Shown one piece after another: positions 48,945 to 62,425 of a stretch of DNA of 64,000 nt. The notes under the pieces are model-generated. The model was not told where the DNA came from. It made no database searches and was given only the letters and a program-made list of their open reading frames with translations. How positions within the stretch are numbered: the first letter of the stretch is position 1; every line of letters starts with the position of its first letter. The DNA comes from Odiellus spinosus (taxonomy: Eukaryota; Arthropoda; Arachnida; Opiliones; Phalangiidae). The position numbers were made by a program, and so were the translations under genes. The stretch lies in NCBI GenBank assembly GCA_963920705.1, contig OY987225.1, positions 6,455,372 to 6,519,371 on the forward strand, given 5' to 3'.

Positions 48945-51692
48945 ATGGCTGAAAACAATGCCCGAAAACGTACCTTGACTAAGGACCCTGTAATTCAATC
49001 TAAAAAGGGCAGAACATTAGATTCAGAGTCAAGCAATGAAAGTACTACTGATTCGAGCAGGTTCAACGAAAGTGTCGAAGCTTTTAATTGGCACACTGGT
49101 AGTGGAACTGAAAACTCTGACTCCGATGGTGAAACGGAGTACTCGGATCCTGATAGTGAGACGTATGACTCGGATCCTGATAGAGGAACAGATGACGGGG
49201 ACTCTTCTACTGTATGTGACAGTGATACCAGTGACTCGGTACATGGAAACGCAACTTCAGATTCTGAGCCAGAAGACCTCAACGTCAATGCAGAGAATAT
49301 TCGTACGTGTTCTGGAAATCGCGAAATTATCGAATCTGATTCTGACCCTGAAAGCGACGGCGGCAACGCGGGTCATGGGGCCAATCTAAATATTGACCAC
49401 GGAGAAGTCGAGGACCTTAACACAAATGAGAGCGAGGGAGAAAATAGGGACGAAATATTTATAAACCAATCACCTCTGTACCAAAATGCACCTATATCCA
49501 AGGATGAAAGTGCAATGGCAATCATTTTGTTTTCCTTGAGGTATTCCTTAAGTGGTGAGGCGATTTCGTCCTTGTTACAATTAATTTCTTTACATATACC
49601 TAGTCCAAATGAGCTTCCCAAGACACTGTATTTCTTAAGAAAGATCTTTAAGAGCTCGATTGGAAGAACGTACATTGGATACTGTCCCTCTTGCTTTACT
49701 ACTGTTAAAGAAGATGCTGTTTTGTGTAGCCTTTGTGGAAATAACTTTCGGCATAAAACCGCTAAACATTTCGTACAATTAAGTATAAAAGACCAGTTAC
49801 AATTGATGTTCTCCAGGAAAGGATTTCAAGAGCAACTTGCGCATCGTTTCAATATCAACCGGGACAGGAATAACTTAACAGATATTTATGACGGCATCAT
49901 TTATAGAACTCTATTTGTTGGTCGAGAAGACCCTAACAGTATTTCTTTCACCTGGAACACTGACGGGGTTCCGTTATTCAAAAGCAGTTCGTCTTCAATA
50001 TGGCCAATATACCTAATGATTAATGAACTGCCATACCCTTTAAGAATAAAACAGGAAAACCTAATTTTAGCTGGACTATGGGTTGACAAGAAGAAGCCCA
50101 ATATGAACACCTTCTTCAAGAGCATATACAACGATTTGAACGAACTAAGACAGGGCGTTTTACTAACACCTTATGGTTCTCACGAACAAATATCAGTGAA
50201 AGGTTATTTGTTATGCGGCACTTGTGACTTGCCCGCTAAGTGCGCTGTTCTAAACATGAACCAGTTCAATGGTCGATACGGATGCTCTGTATGTAAGCAA
50301 GAGGGGCAAATCTTTCGTATAGTTAACGATGTCAACAGAGGACCGAGGGTTTATCCATTTCTAGAGTTGGACGTTGCTGGACCCAAGAGAAACCATGATG
50401 AATTTATCCGCATGGGAAGAGAAGCCTTTGACACTGGTAATGTCATATACGGTGTGCACGGTCCTTCAATAATGACACGTTATGTACCAGATGTCATAAA
50501 CTGCACTGCATTCGATGTTATGCATGCGACATATTTAGGTCAAGCTCGTAAATTGGCCTCATTATTGTTTGACAGTAGTTTCAGCACTTCCAAATTTTCC
50601 CTGTCTAAGGACACAGACGTTATCAACTCCCGTTTGTTGATGTTAAGCGTTCCCCATTTTGTGCACCGTATCCCTCGAAGTTTAAATGATATTAAGTACT
50701 GGAAAGCAGCAGAATTTAAATATTGGCTTCTCTATTATTCCATACCGATCCTAAAAGATTTAATGAAGAGCGAATACCTAAATCACCATGAGCTGCTGGT
50801 TTCATCCATTTTCTTGTTAAATCAAACTGTTGTTTCAAATGAAAATATTAATAAAGCTGAACACATGCTTCACCAATACTGCAGAGATTTCGAGGCACTA
50901 TATAGTCTACAACACATGACAGCAAATCTCCATAGCCATCTGCACGCTGCCGACTTTGTTAGATACCTCGGTCCATTGTGGGTTTTTTCGTGTTTTCCTT
51001 TTGAGACTGTAAACGGAAAGGTATTGTGCTTGGTACATGGAACACAATATAGCCAACACCAAATTGTTACGTCCACAAGTACTATCATAAGTCTACCAAT
51101 GCAGATGTACATTTTAGCCAAGGGGTCAGACATAAGTACTTATAGTGAAGAAACATGCCAAGTTGGGAGACGAGTGAAGAAAGGTTGCTCAATTAATGAG
51201 AACACTTTCGTTGTTGGAAAATTGAAGAACTATAGCATTGTGCCTTTACAAGTCAAAGTCAGCTTAATTCAACTTCACAGGGAGTTAGGCGAAGATATTT
51301 CCTTCTTCCACAGGTTAAAAAAAGGCAAATACTTATACGTTTCAAGATCATACCCAAGACCAGGAAAACATAAATCATATTGTGTCAAGTATGCTGTAAA
51401 TGGCCGGGTTGGGTATGGAGATATATACTGGATGTTGCGCCACAAACCATGTTTATGTAATTTAGACAGTTGCATTTGTGATTTCAAATATGCAATAGTT
51501 TTAAAACCCTTGCAACTCTCTCCCATGCACGTGAACAATATGCGAATTCCTCATATTATGGTGGAATCTAATGAAGGAGGCAGGTCCTACTTGTGCATAA
51601 ACACTGCAGACCTGCTTTCTCCTTGTTTTTCACTATATGTTGCCTCCAAAAGGTATATATCTTACCCAGCTAATGATATCGATAACGAGTGA
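48945..51692 (+). CDS. tnp2/Transposase_21-like (CMC/EnSpm-type) transposase, 915 aa
   Basis: Intact intronless ORF; ATG 48945 is preferred to GTG 48942. Residues 50-175 are an acidic Ser/Asp repeat region (YSDPDSETYDSDPDRGTDD). A zinc ribbon follows at about 246 (YCPSCFTTVKED, CSLCGNNF). The Transposase_21 hallmark begins near 337: TWNTDGVPLFKSSSSSIWP, then INELPYPLR, NLILAGLWVDKKKPNM, GYLLCGTCDLPAK and GRYGCSVCKQEG. Next are FDVMHATYLG (about 524) with the conserved D-x-MH, WKAAEFKYWLLYYS, LHSHLHAADFVRYLGPLWVFSCFPFE (HL/GPLW-x-FS-x-FFE block). A Cys-rich C-terminus follows. The Asp in NTDG and the Asp in FDVMH are likely catalytic. It would excise and insert the surrounding element. Confidence 0.85.
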   Translation: MAENNARKRTLTKDPVIQSKKGRTLDSESSNESTTDSSRFNESVEAFNWHTGSGTENSDSDGETEYSDPDSETYDSDPDRGTDDGDSSTVCDSDTSDSVHGNATSDSEPEDLNVNAENIRTCSGNREIIESDSDPESDGGNAGHGANLNIDHGEVEDLNTNESEGENRDEIFINQSPLYQNAPISKDESAMAIILFSLRYSLSGEAISSLLQLISLHIPSPNELPKTLYFLRKIFKSSIGRTYIGYCPSCFTTVKEDAVLCSLCGNNFRHKTAKHFVQLSIKDQLQLMFSRKGFQEQLAHRFNINRDRNNLTDIYDGIIYRTLFVGREDPNSISFTWNTDGVPLFKSSSSSIWPIYLMINELPYPLRIKQENLILAGLWVDKKKPNMNTFFKSIYNDLNELRQGVLLTPYGSHEQISVKGYLLCGTCDLPAKCAVLNMNQFNGRYGCSVCKQEGQIFRIVNDVNRGPRVYPFLELDVAGPKRNHDEFIRMGREAFDTGNVIYGVHGPSIMTRYVPDVINCTAFDVMHATYLGQARKLASLLFDSSFSTSKFSLSKDTDVINSRLLMLSVPHFVHRIPRSLNDIKYWKAAEFKYWLLYYSIPILKDLMKSEYLNHHELLVSSIFLLNQTVVSNENINKAEHMLHQYCRDFEALYSLQHMTANLHSHLHAADFVRYLGPLWVFSCFPFETVNGKVLCLVHGTQYSQHQIVTSTSTIISLPMQMYILAKGSDISTYSEETCQVGRRVKKGCSINENTFVVGKLKNYSIVPLQVKVSLIQLHRELGEDISFFHRLKKGKYLYVSRSYPRPGKHKSYCVKYAVNGRVGYGDIYWMLRHKPCLCNLDSCICDFKYAIVLKPLQLSPMHVNNMRIPHIMVESNEGGRSYLCINTADLLSPCFSLYVASKRYISYPANDIDNE

Positions 51693-51797
51693 TGTAAAAA
51701 GGTGTTCAATTAATAAATTTTATTTCTGAGCGTAATGAGAAAACTAAAGGTTTATTATTTTTAGATTTGTTGTTTACTACAGTTTATAAACGAGCAA

Positions 51798-54700
51798 CGA
51801 TATGTTAATCGGCACCAGGATATGTAAGATTGGACAGGGATATGTTAATCGGACAAGGATATGTTAATCGGGACAAGGATATGTTAATCGGGACAGGGAT
51901 ATGTTAATCGGGACAGGGATATGTTAATCGGGACAGGGATATGTTAATCGGGACAAGGATATGTTAATCGGGACAGGGATATGTTAATCGGGACAGGGAT
52001 ATGTTAATCGGGACAGGGATATGTTAATCGGGACAGGGATATGTTAATCGGGACAGGGATGTGTTAATCGGGACAGGGATATGTTAATCGGGACAGGGAT
52101 ATGTTAATCGGGACAGGGATATGTTAATCGGGACAGGGATATGTTAATCGGGACAAGGATGTGTTAATCGGGACAAGGATGTGTTAATCGGGACAAGGAT
52201 GTGTCAATCGGGACAAGGATGTGTCAATCGGGACAAGGATGTGTCAATCGGGACAAGGATGTGTCAATCGGGACAAGGATGTGTTAATCGGGACAAGGAT
52301 GTGTTAATCGGGACAGGGATATGTTAATCGGGACAAGGATATGTTAATCGGGACAAGGATATGTTAATCGGGACAAGGATATGTTAATCGGGACAAGGAT
52401 ATGTTAATCGGGACAAGGATATGTTAATCGGGACAAGGATATGTTAATCGGGACAAGGATATGTTAATCGGGACAAGGATATGTTAATCGGGACAGGGAT
52501 ATGTTAATAGGGACAGGGATATGTTAATCGGGACAAGGATATGTTAATCGGGACAAGGATATGTTAATCGGGACAAGGATATGTTACTCGGGACAGGGAT
52601 ATGTTAATCGGGACAAGGATATGTTAATCGGGACAAGGATATGTTAATCGGGACAAGGATATGTTAATCGCGACAAGGATATGTTAATGGGGACAAGGAT
52701 ATGTTAATGGGGACAAGGATATGTTAATGGGGACAAGGATATGTTAATGGGGACAAGGATATGTTAATGGGGACAGGGATATGTTAATCGGGACAGGGAT
52801 ATGTTAATCGGGACAGGGATATGTTAATCGGGACAGGGATATGTTAATCGGACAAGGATATGTTAATCGGGACAAGGATATGTTAATCGGGACAGGGATA
52901 TGTTAATCGGGACAAGGATATGTTAATCGGGACAAGGATATGTTAATCGGGACAAGGATATGTTAATCGGGACAAGGATATGTTAATCGGGACAAGGATA
53001 TGTTAATCGGGACAAGGATATGTTAATCGGGACAGGGATATGTTAATCGGGACAAGGATATGTTAATCGGGACAAGGATATGTTAATCGGGACAAGGATA
53101 TGTTAATCGGGACAAGGATATGTTAATCGGGACAAGGATATGTTAATCGGGACAGGGATATGTTAATCGGACAAGGATATGTTAATCGGGACAAGGATAT
53201 GTTAATCGGGACAAGGATATGTTAATCGGGACAGGGATATGTTAATCGGACAAGGATATGTTAATCGGACAAGGATATGTTAATCGGGACAAGGATATGT
53301 TAATCGGGACAGGGATATGTTAATCGGGACAAGGATGTGTTAATCGGGACAAGGATGTGTCAATCGGGACAAGGATGTGTCAATCGGGACAAGGATGTGT
53401 CAATCGGGACAAGGATGTGTCAATCGGGACAAGGATGTGTTAATCGGGACAAGGATGTGTTAATCGGGACAAGGATGTGTTAATCGGGACAGGGATATGT
53501 TACTCGGGACAAGGATATGTTAATCGGGACAAGGATATGTTAATCGGGACAAGGATATGTTAATCGGGACAGGGATATGTTAATCGGGACAAGGATATGT
53601 TAATCGGGACAAGGATATGTTAATCGGGACAAGGATATGTTAATCGGGACAAGGATATGTTAATCGGGACAGGGATATGTTAATGGGGACAAGGATATGT
53701 TAATCGCGACAAGGATATGTTAATGGGGACAAGGATATGTTAATGGGGACAAGGATATGTTAATGGGGACAAGGATATGTTAATGGGGACAAGGATATGT
53801 TAATGGGGACAAGGATATGTTAATGGGGACAGGGATATGTTAATCGGGACAGGGATATGTTAATCGGGACAGGGATATGTTAATCGGACAAGGATATGTT
53901 AATCGGGACAAGGATATGTTAATCGGGACAAGGATATGTTAATCGGGACAAGGATATGTTAATCGGGACAAGGATATGTTAATCGGGACAAGGATATGTT
54001 AATCGGGACAAGGATATGTTAATCGGGACAAGGATATGTTAATCGGGACAGGGATATGTTAATCGGGACAGGGATATGTTAATCGGGACAGGGATATGTT
54101 AATCGGGACAAGGATATGTTAATCGGGACAAGGATATGTTAATCGGGACAAGGATATGTTAATCGGGACAAGGATATGTTAATCGGGACAGGGATATGTT
54201 AATCGGACAAGGATATGTTAATCGGGACAAGGATATGTTAATCGGGACAAGGATATGTTAATCGGGACATAGATATGTTAATCGGGACATAGATATGTTA
54301 ATCGGGACATAGATATGTTAATCGGGACAGGGATATGTTAATCGGACAAGGATATGTTAATCGGGACAAGGACATGTTAATCGGGACATAGATATGTTAA
54401 TCGAACAAGGATATGTTAATCGGGACAGGGATATGTTAATCGGGACAAGGACATGTTAATCGGGACATAGATATGTTAATCGAACAAGGATATGTTAATC
54501 GGGACAAGGACATGTTAATCGGGACATAGATATGTTAATCGAACAAGGATATGTTAATCGGGACAGGGATATGTTAATCGGGACCAGGATATGTTAATCG
54601 GGACAAGGATATGTTAATCGGGACAAGGATTTGTTAATCGGGACAGGGATATGTTAATCGGGACAGGGATATGTTAATCGGGACAAGGATATGTTAATCG

Positions 54701-55150
54701 GGACAGGGATATGTTAATCGGGACAGGGATATGTTAATCGGGACAGGGATATGTTAATCGGGACAGGGATATGTTAATCGGGACAGGGATATGTTAATCG
54801 GGACAGGGATATGTTAATCGGGACAGGGATATGTTAATCGGCACAGGGATATGTTAATCGGGACAGGGATATGTTAATCGGGACAGGGATATGTTAATCG
54901 GGACGAGGATCTGACAAGCGGGACAAGGATCTTACAAGCGGGACAAGGATATGTTAATCGGGACCAGGATACTTAACATTGGACAAGGATATGTTAATCA
55001 GGGCAAGGGTAAGTAAGATTGGACAAAGATATGTTAATCTGGGGAAGGATATGTTAATAGGGGCAAGGATACCTTAATCGGAGCAAGGATATGTTAATCA
55101 GGATAAGGATACATAAAATTGGACAAGCATAGGCTAATCTGGGCAATGAT
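51798..55150. repeat. satellite B, 20-bp unit, about 165 copies
   Basis: Unit GGGACAAGGATATGTTAATC with A/G change at one position (ACAAGG or ACAGGG) and occasional 19-bp copies lacking one G. Variant clusters recur: a run of GTGTCAATCG units at 52201-52280 and again at 53340-53430; a run of TAATGGGG units at 52681-52770 and at 53680-53830. These mark a higher-order duplication of about 1.0-1.15 kb. Units decay after 54950 into longer, irregular forms (GATACGTAA). No gene. TTAATC may contribute to a homeodomain- or transposase-type binding site, but that is speculation. Confidence 0.95.
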
Positions 55151-55375
55151 ACGTAATTTTCAAACTCGTGTTATCTACTAAAGGTCCCGTATGTTATCAC
55201 CGCGTGTTTTTGATTCGTGTTTTAAAAACCATAAACGCACCTGTAAAACCACGTGTTACGTTGGGTGACACGTGTTCAACGCCAAATACCGATTATACTA
55301 ACACGTGTGGTTGCTACCTGAGTAAGGTGTATTACTTAAGACTAGGTCTTTGAAGACTACAAACAACATTGAACC
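55151..55375. other. unique spacer between satellites B and C
   Basis: About 225 bp without repeat structure; CACGTG-type words recur (CCACGTGTTACG, GACACGTGTTC, ACACGTGTGG). The short open frame here has no family features. No gene is claimed. Confidence 0.35.
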
Positions 55376-58300
55376 TATCAATGACATGGTCGTTAAGAAT
55401 TTGTCAACTTGTCGTTATCAGCACTGGCAACTAATCCGCCGATAAAATATTGTCATATTTACTACGAAGTTTTTACTATCGATGACATGGTCGTTAAGAA
55501 GTTGTCAAATTGTCGCTATTCACATTTTGGCAACCAATCCGCCGATAAAATATTGTCATATTTACTACGAAGTTTTTACTATCGATGACATGGTCGTTAA
55601 GAAGTTGTCAAATTGTCGCTATCAACATTTTGGCAACCAATCCGCCGATAAAACATTGTCATATTTACTACGAAGCTTTCACTATTCACAACATGGTCGT
55701 TTAGAAGTTTTCAAAATGTCGCTATCAACATTTTGGCAACAAATCCGCCGATAAAATATTGTCATATTTAGTACGAAGCTTATACTATTCGTGACATGCT
55801 CGTTTAGAAGTTGTCAAATTGTCGCTATTCACATTTTGGCAACCAATCCGCCGATAAAATATTGTCATATTTACTACGAAGTTTTTACTATCGATGACAT
55901 GGTCGTTAAGAAGTTGTCAAATTGTCGCTATCAACATTTTGGCAACCAATCCGCCGATAAAACATTGTCATATTTACTACGAAGCTTTCACTATTCATAA
56001 CATGGTCGTTTAGAAGTTTTCAAAATGTCGCTATCAACATTTTGGCAACAAATCCGCCGATAAAATATTGTCATATTTAGTACGAAGCTTATACTATTCG
56101 TGACATGGTCGTTTAGAAGTTGTCAAATTGTCGCTATCAACATTTTGGCAACGAAACCGCCGATAAATATTGTCATATTTATTACGAAGCTTTTACTATT
56201 CGTGACATGGTCGTTTAGAAGTTGTCAAATTGTCGCTATTCACATTTTGGCAACCAATCCGTCGATAAAATATTGTCATATTTACTACGAAGTTTTTACT
56301 ATCGATGACATGGTCGTTAAGAAGTTGTCAAATTGTCGCCATCAACATTTTGGCAACCAATCCGCCGATAAAACATTGTTATATTTACTACGAAGCTTTT
56401 ACTATTCATGACATGGTCATTTAGAAGTTGTCAAATTGTCGCTATTCACATTTTGGCAACCAAACCGCCGATAAAATATTGTCATATTTACTACGAAGTT
56501 TTTACTATTGATGACATGGTCGTTAAGAAGTTTTCAAATTGTCGCTATCAACATTTTGGCAACGAAACCGCCGATAAATATTGTCATATTTATTACGAAG
56601 CTTTTACTATTCGTGACATGGTCGTTTAGAAGTTGTTAAATTGTCGCTATCAACGTTTTGGCAACGAAACCGCCGATAAAATATTGTCATATTTACGACG
56701 AAGCTTTCACTATTCATGACATGGTCGTTAAGAAGTTGTCAAATTGTCGCTATCAACATTTTGGCAACGAAACCGCCGATAAAATATTGTCATATTTACG
56801 ACGAAGCTTTCACTATTCATGACATGGTCGTTAAGAAGTTGTCAAATTATCGCTATTCACATTTTGGCAACCAATCCGCCGATAAAATATTGTCATATTT
56901 ACTACGAAGCTTTCACTATTCATGACATGGTCGTTAAGAAGTTGTCAAATTGTCGCTATTCACATTTTGGCAACCAATCCGCCGATAAAATATTGTCATA
57001 TTTACTACGAAGTTTTTACTATCGATGACATGGTCGTTAAGAAGTTGTCAAATTGTCGCTATCAACATTTTGGCAACCAATCCGCCGATAAAACATTGTT
57101 ATATTTACTACGAAGCTTTTACTATTCATGACATGGTCGTTTAGAAGTTTTCAAATTGTCGCTATCAACATTTTGGCAACGAATCCGCCGATAAAATATT
57201 GTCATATTTATTACGAAGCTTATACTATTCGTGACATGGTCGTTTAGAAGTTTTCAAAATGTCGCTATCAACATTTTGGCAACAAATCCGCCGATAAAAT
57301 ATTGTCATATTTAGTACGAAGCTTATACTATTCGTGACATGGTCGTTTAGAAGTTGTCAAATTGTCGCTATCAACATTTTGGCAACGAAACCGCCGATAA
57401 ATATTGTCATATATATTACGAAGCTTTTACTATTCGTGACATGGTCGTTTAGAAGTTGTCAAATTGTCGCTATTCACATTTTGGCAACCAATCCGTCGAT
57501 AAAATATTGTCATATTTACTACGAAGTTTTTACTATCGATGACATGGTCGTTAAGAAGTTGTCAAATTGTCGCTATCAACATTTTGGCAACCAATCCGCC
57601 GATAAAACATTGTCATATTTACTACGAAGCTTTCACTATTCATAACATGGTCGTTTAGAAGTTTTCAAAATGTCGCTATCAACATTTTGGCAACAAATCC
57701 GCCGATAAAATATTGTCATATTTAGTACGAAGCTTATACTATTCGTGACATGGTCGTTTAGAAGTTGTCAAATTGTCGCTATCAACATTTTGGCAACGAA
57801 ACCGCCGATAAATATTGTCATATTTATTACGAAGCTTTTACTATTCGTGACATGGTCGTTTAGAAGTTGTCAAATTGTCGCTATTCACATTTTGGCAACC
57901 AATCCGTCGATAAAATATTGTCATATTTACTACGAAGTTTTTACTATCGATGACATGGTCGTTAAGAAGTTGTCAAATTGTCGCCATCAACATTTTGGCA
58001 ACCAATCCGCCGATAAAACATTGTTATATTTACTACGAAGCTTTTACTATTCATGACATGGTCATTTAGAAGTTGTCAAATTGTCGCTATTCACATTTTG
58101 GCAACCAAACCGCCGATAAAATATTGTCATATTTACTACGAAGTTTTTACTATTGATGACATGGTCGTTAAGAAGTTTTCAAATTGTCGCTATCAACATT
58201 TTGGCAACGAAACCGCCGATAAATATTGTCATATTTATTACGAAGCTTTTACTATTCGTGACATGGTCGTTTAGAAGTTGTTAAATTGTCGCTATCAACG

Positions 58301-61300
58301 TTTTGGCAACGAAACCGCCGATAAAATATTGTCATATTTACGACGAAGCTTTCACTATTCATGACATGGTCGTTAAGAAGTTGTCAAATTGTCGCTATCA
58401 ACATTTTGGCAACGAAACCGCCGATAAAATATTGTCATATTTACGACGAAGCTTTCACTATTCATGACATGGTCGTTAAGAAGTTGTCAAATTATCGCTA
58501 TTCACATTTTGGCAACCAATCCGCCGATAAAATATTGTCATATTTACTACGAAGCTTTCACTATTCATGACATGGTCGTTAAGAAGTTGTCAAATTGTCG
58601 CTATTCACATTTTGGCAACCAATCCGCCGATAAAATATTGTCATATTTACTACGAAGTTTTTACTATCGATGACATGGTCGTTAAGAAGTTGTCAAATTG
58701 TCGCTATCAACATTTTGGCAACCAATCCGCCGATAAAACATTGTTATATTTACTACGAAGCTTTTACTATTCATGACATGGTCGTTTAGAAGTTTTCAAA
58801 TTGTCGCTATCAACATTTTGGCAACGAATCCGCCGATAAAATATTGTCATATTTATTACGAAGCTTATACTATTCGTGACATGGTCGTTTAGAAGTTTTC
58901 AAAATGTCGCTATCAACATTTTGGCAACAAATCCGCCGATAAAATATTGTCATATTTAGTACGAAGCTTATACTATTCGTGACATGGTCGTTTAGAAGTT
59001 GTCAAATTGTCGCTATCAACATTTTGGCAACGAAACCGCCGATAAATATTGTCATATATATTACGAAGCTTTTACTATTCGTGACATGGTCGTTTAGAAG
59101 TTGTCAAATTGTCGCTATTCACATTTTGGCAACCAATCCGTCGATAAAATATTGTCATATTTACTACGAAGTTTTTACTATCGATGACATGGTCGTTAAG
59201 AAGTTGTCAAATTGTCGCCATCAACATTTTGGCAACCAATCCGCCGATAAAACATTGTTATATTTACTACGAAGCTTTTACTATTCATGACATGGTCATT
59301 TAGAAGTTGTCAAATTGTCGCTATTCACATTTTGGCAACCAAACCGCCGATAAAATATTGTCATATTTACTACGAAGTTTTTACTATTGATGACATGGTC
59401 GTTAAGAAGTTTTCAAATTGTCGCTATCAACATTTTGGCAACGAAACCGCCGATAAATATTGTCATATTTATTACGAAGCTTTTACTATTCGTGACATGG
59501 TCGTTTAGAAGTTGTTAAATTGTCGCTATCAACGTTTTGGCAACGAAACCGCCGATAAAATATTGTCATATTTACGACGAAGCTTTCACTATTCATGACA
59601 TGGTCGTTAAGAAGTTGTCAAATTGTCGCTATCAACATTTTGGCAACGAAACCGCCGATAAAATATTGTCATATTTACGACGAAGCTTTTACTATTCATG
59701 ACATGGTCGTTAAGAAGTTGTCAAATTATCGCTATTCACATTTTGGCAACCAATCCGCCGATAAAATATTGTCATATTTACTACGAAGCTTTCACTATTC
59801 ATGACATGGTCGTTAAGAAGTTGTCAAATTGTCGCTATTCACATTTTGGCAACCAATCCGCCGATAAAATATTGTCATATTTACTACGAAGTTTTTACTA
59901 TCGATGACATGGTCGTTAAGAAGTTGTCAAATTGTCGCTATCAACATTTTGGCAACCAATCCGCCGATAAAACATTGTTATATTTACTACGAAGCTTTTA
60001 CTATTCATGACATGGTCGTTTAGAAGTTTTCAAATTGTCGCTATCAACATTTTGGCAACGAATCCGCCGATAAAATATTGTCATATTTATTACGAAGCTT
60101 ATACTATTCGTGACATGGTCGTTTAGAAGTTGTCAAATTGTCGCTATCAACATTTTGGCAACGAAACCGCCGATAAAATATTTTCATATTTACGACGAAG
60201 CTTTTACTATTCATGACATGGTCGTTAAGAAGTTGTCAAATTGTCGCTATTCTCATTTTGGCAACGAAACCGCCGATAAAATATTTTCATATTTACGACG
60301 AAGCTTTCACTATTCATGACATGGTCGTTAAGAAGTTGTCAAATTGTCGCTATCAACATTTTGGCAACCAAACCGCCGATAAAATATTGTCATATTTACT
60401 ACGAAGTTTTTACTATCGATGACATGGTCGTTAAGAAGTTGTCAAATTGTCGCTATCAACATTTTGGCAACCAATCCGCCGATAAAACATTCTCATATTT
60501 ACTACGAAGCTTTCACTATTCATAACATGGTTGTTTAGAAGTTTTCAAAATGTCGCTATCAACATTTTGGCAACAAATCCGCCGATAAAATATTGTCATA
60601 TTTATTACGAAGCTTTTACTATTCGTGACATGGTCGTTTAGAAGTTGTTAAATTGTCGCTATCAACATTTTGGCAACGAAACCGCCGATAAAATATTGTC
60701 ATATTTACGACGAAGCTTTTACTATTCATGACATGGTCGTTAAGAAGTTGTCAAATTGTCGCTATTCACATTTTGGCAACCAATCCGTCGATAAAATATT
60801 GTCATATTTACTACGAAGTTTTTACTATCGATGACATGGTCGTTAAGAAGTTGTCAAATTGTCGCCATCAACATTTTGGCAACCAATCCGCCGATAAAAC
60901 ATTGTTATATTTACTACGAAGCTTTTACTATTCATGACATGGTCATTTAGAAGTTGTCAAATTGTCGCTATTCACATTTTGGCAACCAAACCGCCGATAA
61001 AATATTGTCATATTTACTACGAAGTTTTTACTATTGATGACATGGTCGTTAAGAAGTTTTCAAATTGTCGCTATCAACATTTTGGCAACGAAACCGCCGA
61101 TAAATATTGTCATATTTAATACGAAGCTTTTACTATTCGTGACATGGTCGTTTAGAAGTTGTTAAATTGTCGCTATCAACATTTTGGCAACGAAACCGCC
61201 GATAAAATATTGTCATATTTACGACGAAGCTTTCACTATTCATGACATGGTCGTTAAGAAGTTGTCAAATTGTCGCTATCAACATTTTGGCAACGAAACC

Positions 61301-62425
61301 GCCGATAAAATATTGTCATATTTACGACGAAGCTTTTACTATTCATGACATGGTCGTTAAGAAGTTGTCAAATTATCGCTATTCACATTTTGGCAACCAA
61401 TCCGCCGATAAAATATTGTCATATTTACTACGAAGTTTTTACTATCGATGACATGGTCGTTAAGAAGTTGTCAAATTGTCGCTATCAACATTTTGGCAAC
61501 CAATCCGCCGATAAAACATTGTTATATTTACTACGAAGCTTTTACTATTCATGACATGGTCGTTTAGAAGTTTTCAAATTGTCGCTATCAACATTTTGGC
61601 AACGAAACCGCCGATAAAATATTGTCATATTTACGACGAAGCTTTCACTATTCATGACATGGTCGTTAAGAAGTTGTCAAATTGTCGCTATCAACATTTT
61701 GGCAACGAAACCGCCGATAAAATATTGTCATATTTACGACGAAGCTTTTACTATTCATGACATGGTCGTTAAGAAGTTGTCAAATTATCGCTATTCACAT
61801 TTTGGCAACCAATCCGCCGATAAAATATTGTCATATTTACTACGAAGTTTTTACTATCGATGACATGGTCGTTAAGAAGTTGTCAAATTGTCGCTATCAA
61901 CATTTTGGCAACCAATCCGCCGATAAAACATTGTTATATTTACTACGAAGCTTTTACTATTCATGACATGGTCGTTTAGAAGTTTTCAAATTGTCGCTAT
62001 CAACATTTTGGCAACGAATCCGCCGATAAAATATTGTCATATTTATTACGAAGCTTATACTATTCGTGACATGGTCGTTTAGAAGTTGTCAAATTGTCGC
62101 TATCAACATTTTGGCAACGAAACCGCCGATAAAATATTGTCATATTTACGACGAAGCTTTCACTATTCATGACATGGTCGTTAAGAAGTTGTCAAATTGT
62201 CGCTATCAACATTTTGGCAACCAAACTGCCGATAAAATATTGTCATATTTACTACGAAGTTTTTACTATCGATGACATGGTCGTTAAGAAGTTGTCAAAT
62301 TGTCGCTATCAACATTTTGGCAACCAATCCGCAGATAAAACATTGTCATATTTACTACGAAGTTTTTACTATCGATGACATGGTCGTTAAGAAATTGTCA
62401 GATAGTAGCAATCAACATTCTGGCA
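55376..62425. repeat. satellite C, 103-bp unit, about 68 copies
   Basis: Unit core: GACATGGTCGTTAAGAAGTTG, then TCAAATTGTCGCTATCAACATTTTGGCAAC, a CCGCCGATAAAATATTGTC, and TACGAAGC(T/)TTTACTATTC. Variant classes alternate (TTCACATTTT against TCAACATTTT; ACCAATCC against ACGAAACC). A block of 16 units recurs with a period of about 1645 bp: 56100-57744, 57745-59389 and partly again at a 1234-bp offset, showing higher-order amplification. The many 69-103-codon plus-strand frames starting MTWSLRSCQIVA are by-products of the period and not genes. The array ends at 62425 in decayed copies close to the transposon end. Confidence 0.95.
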
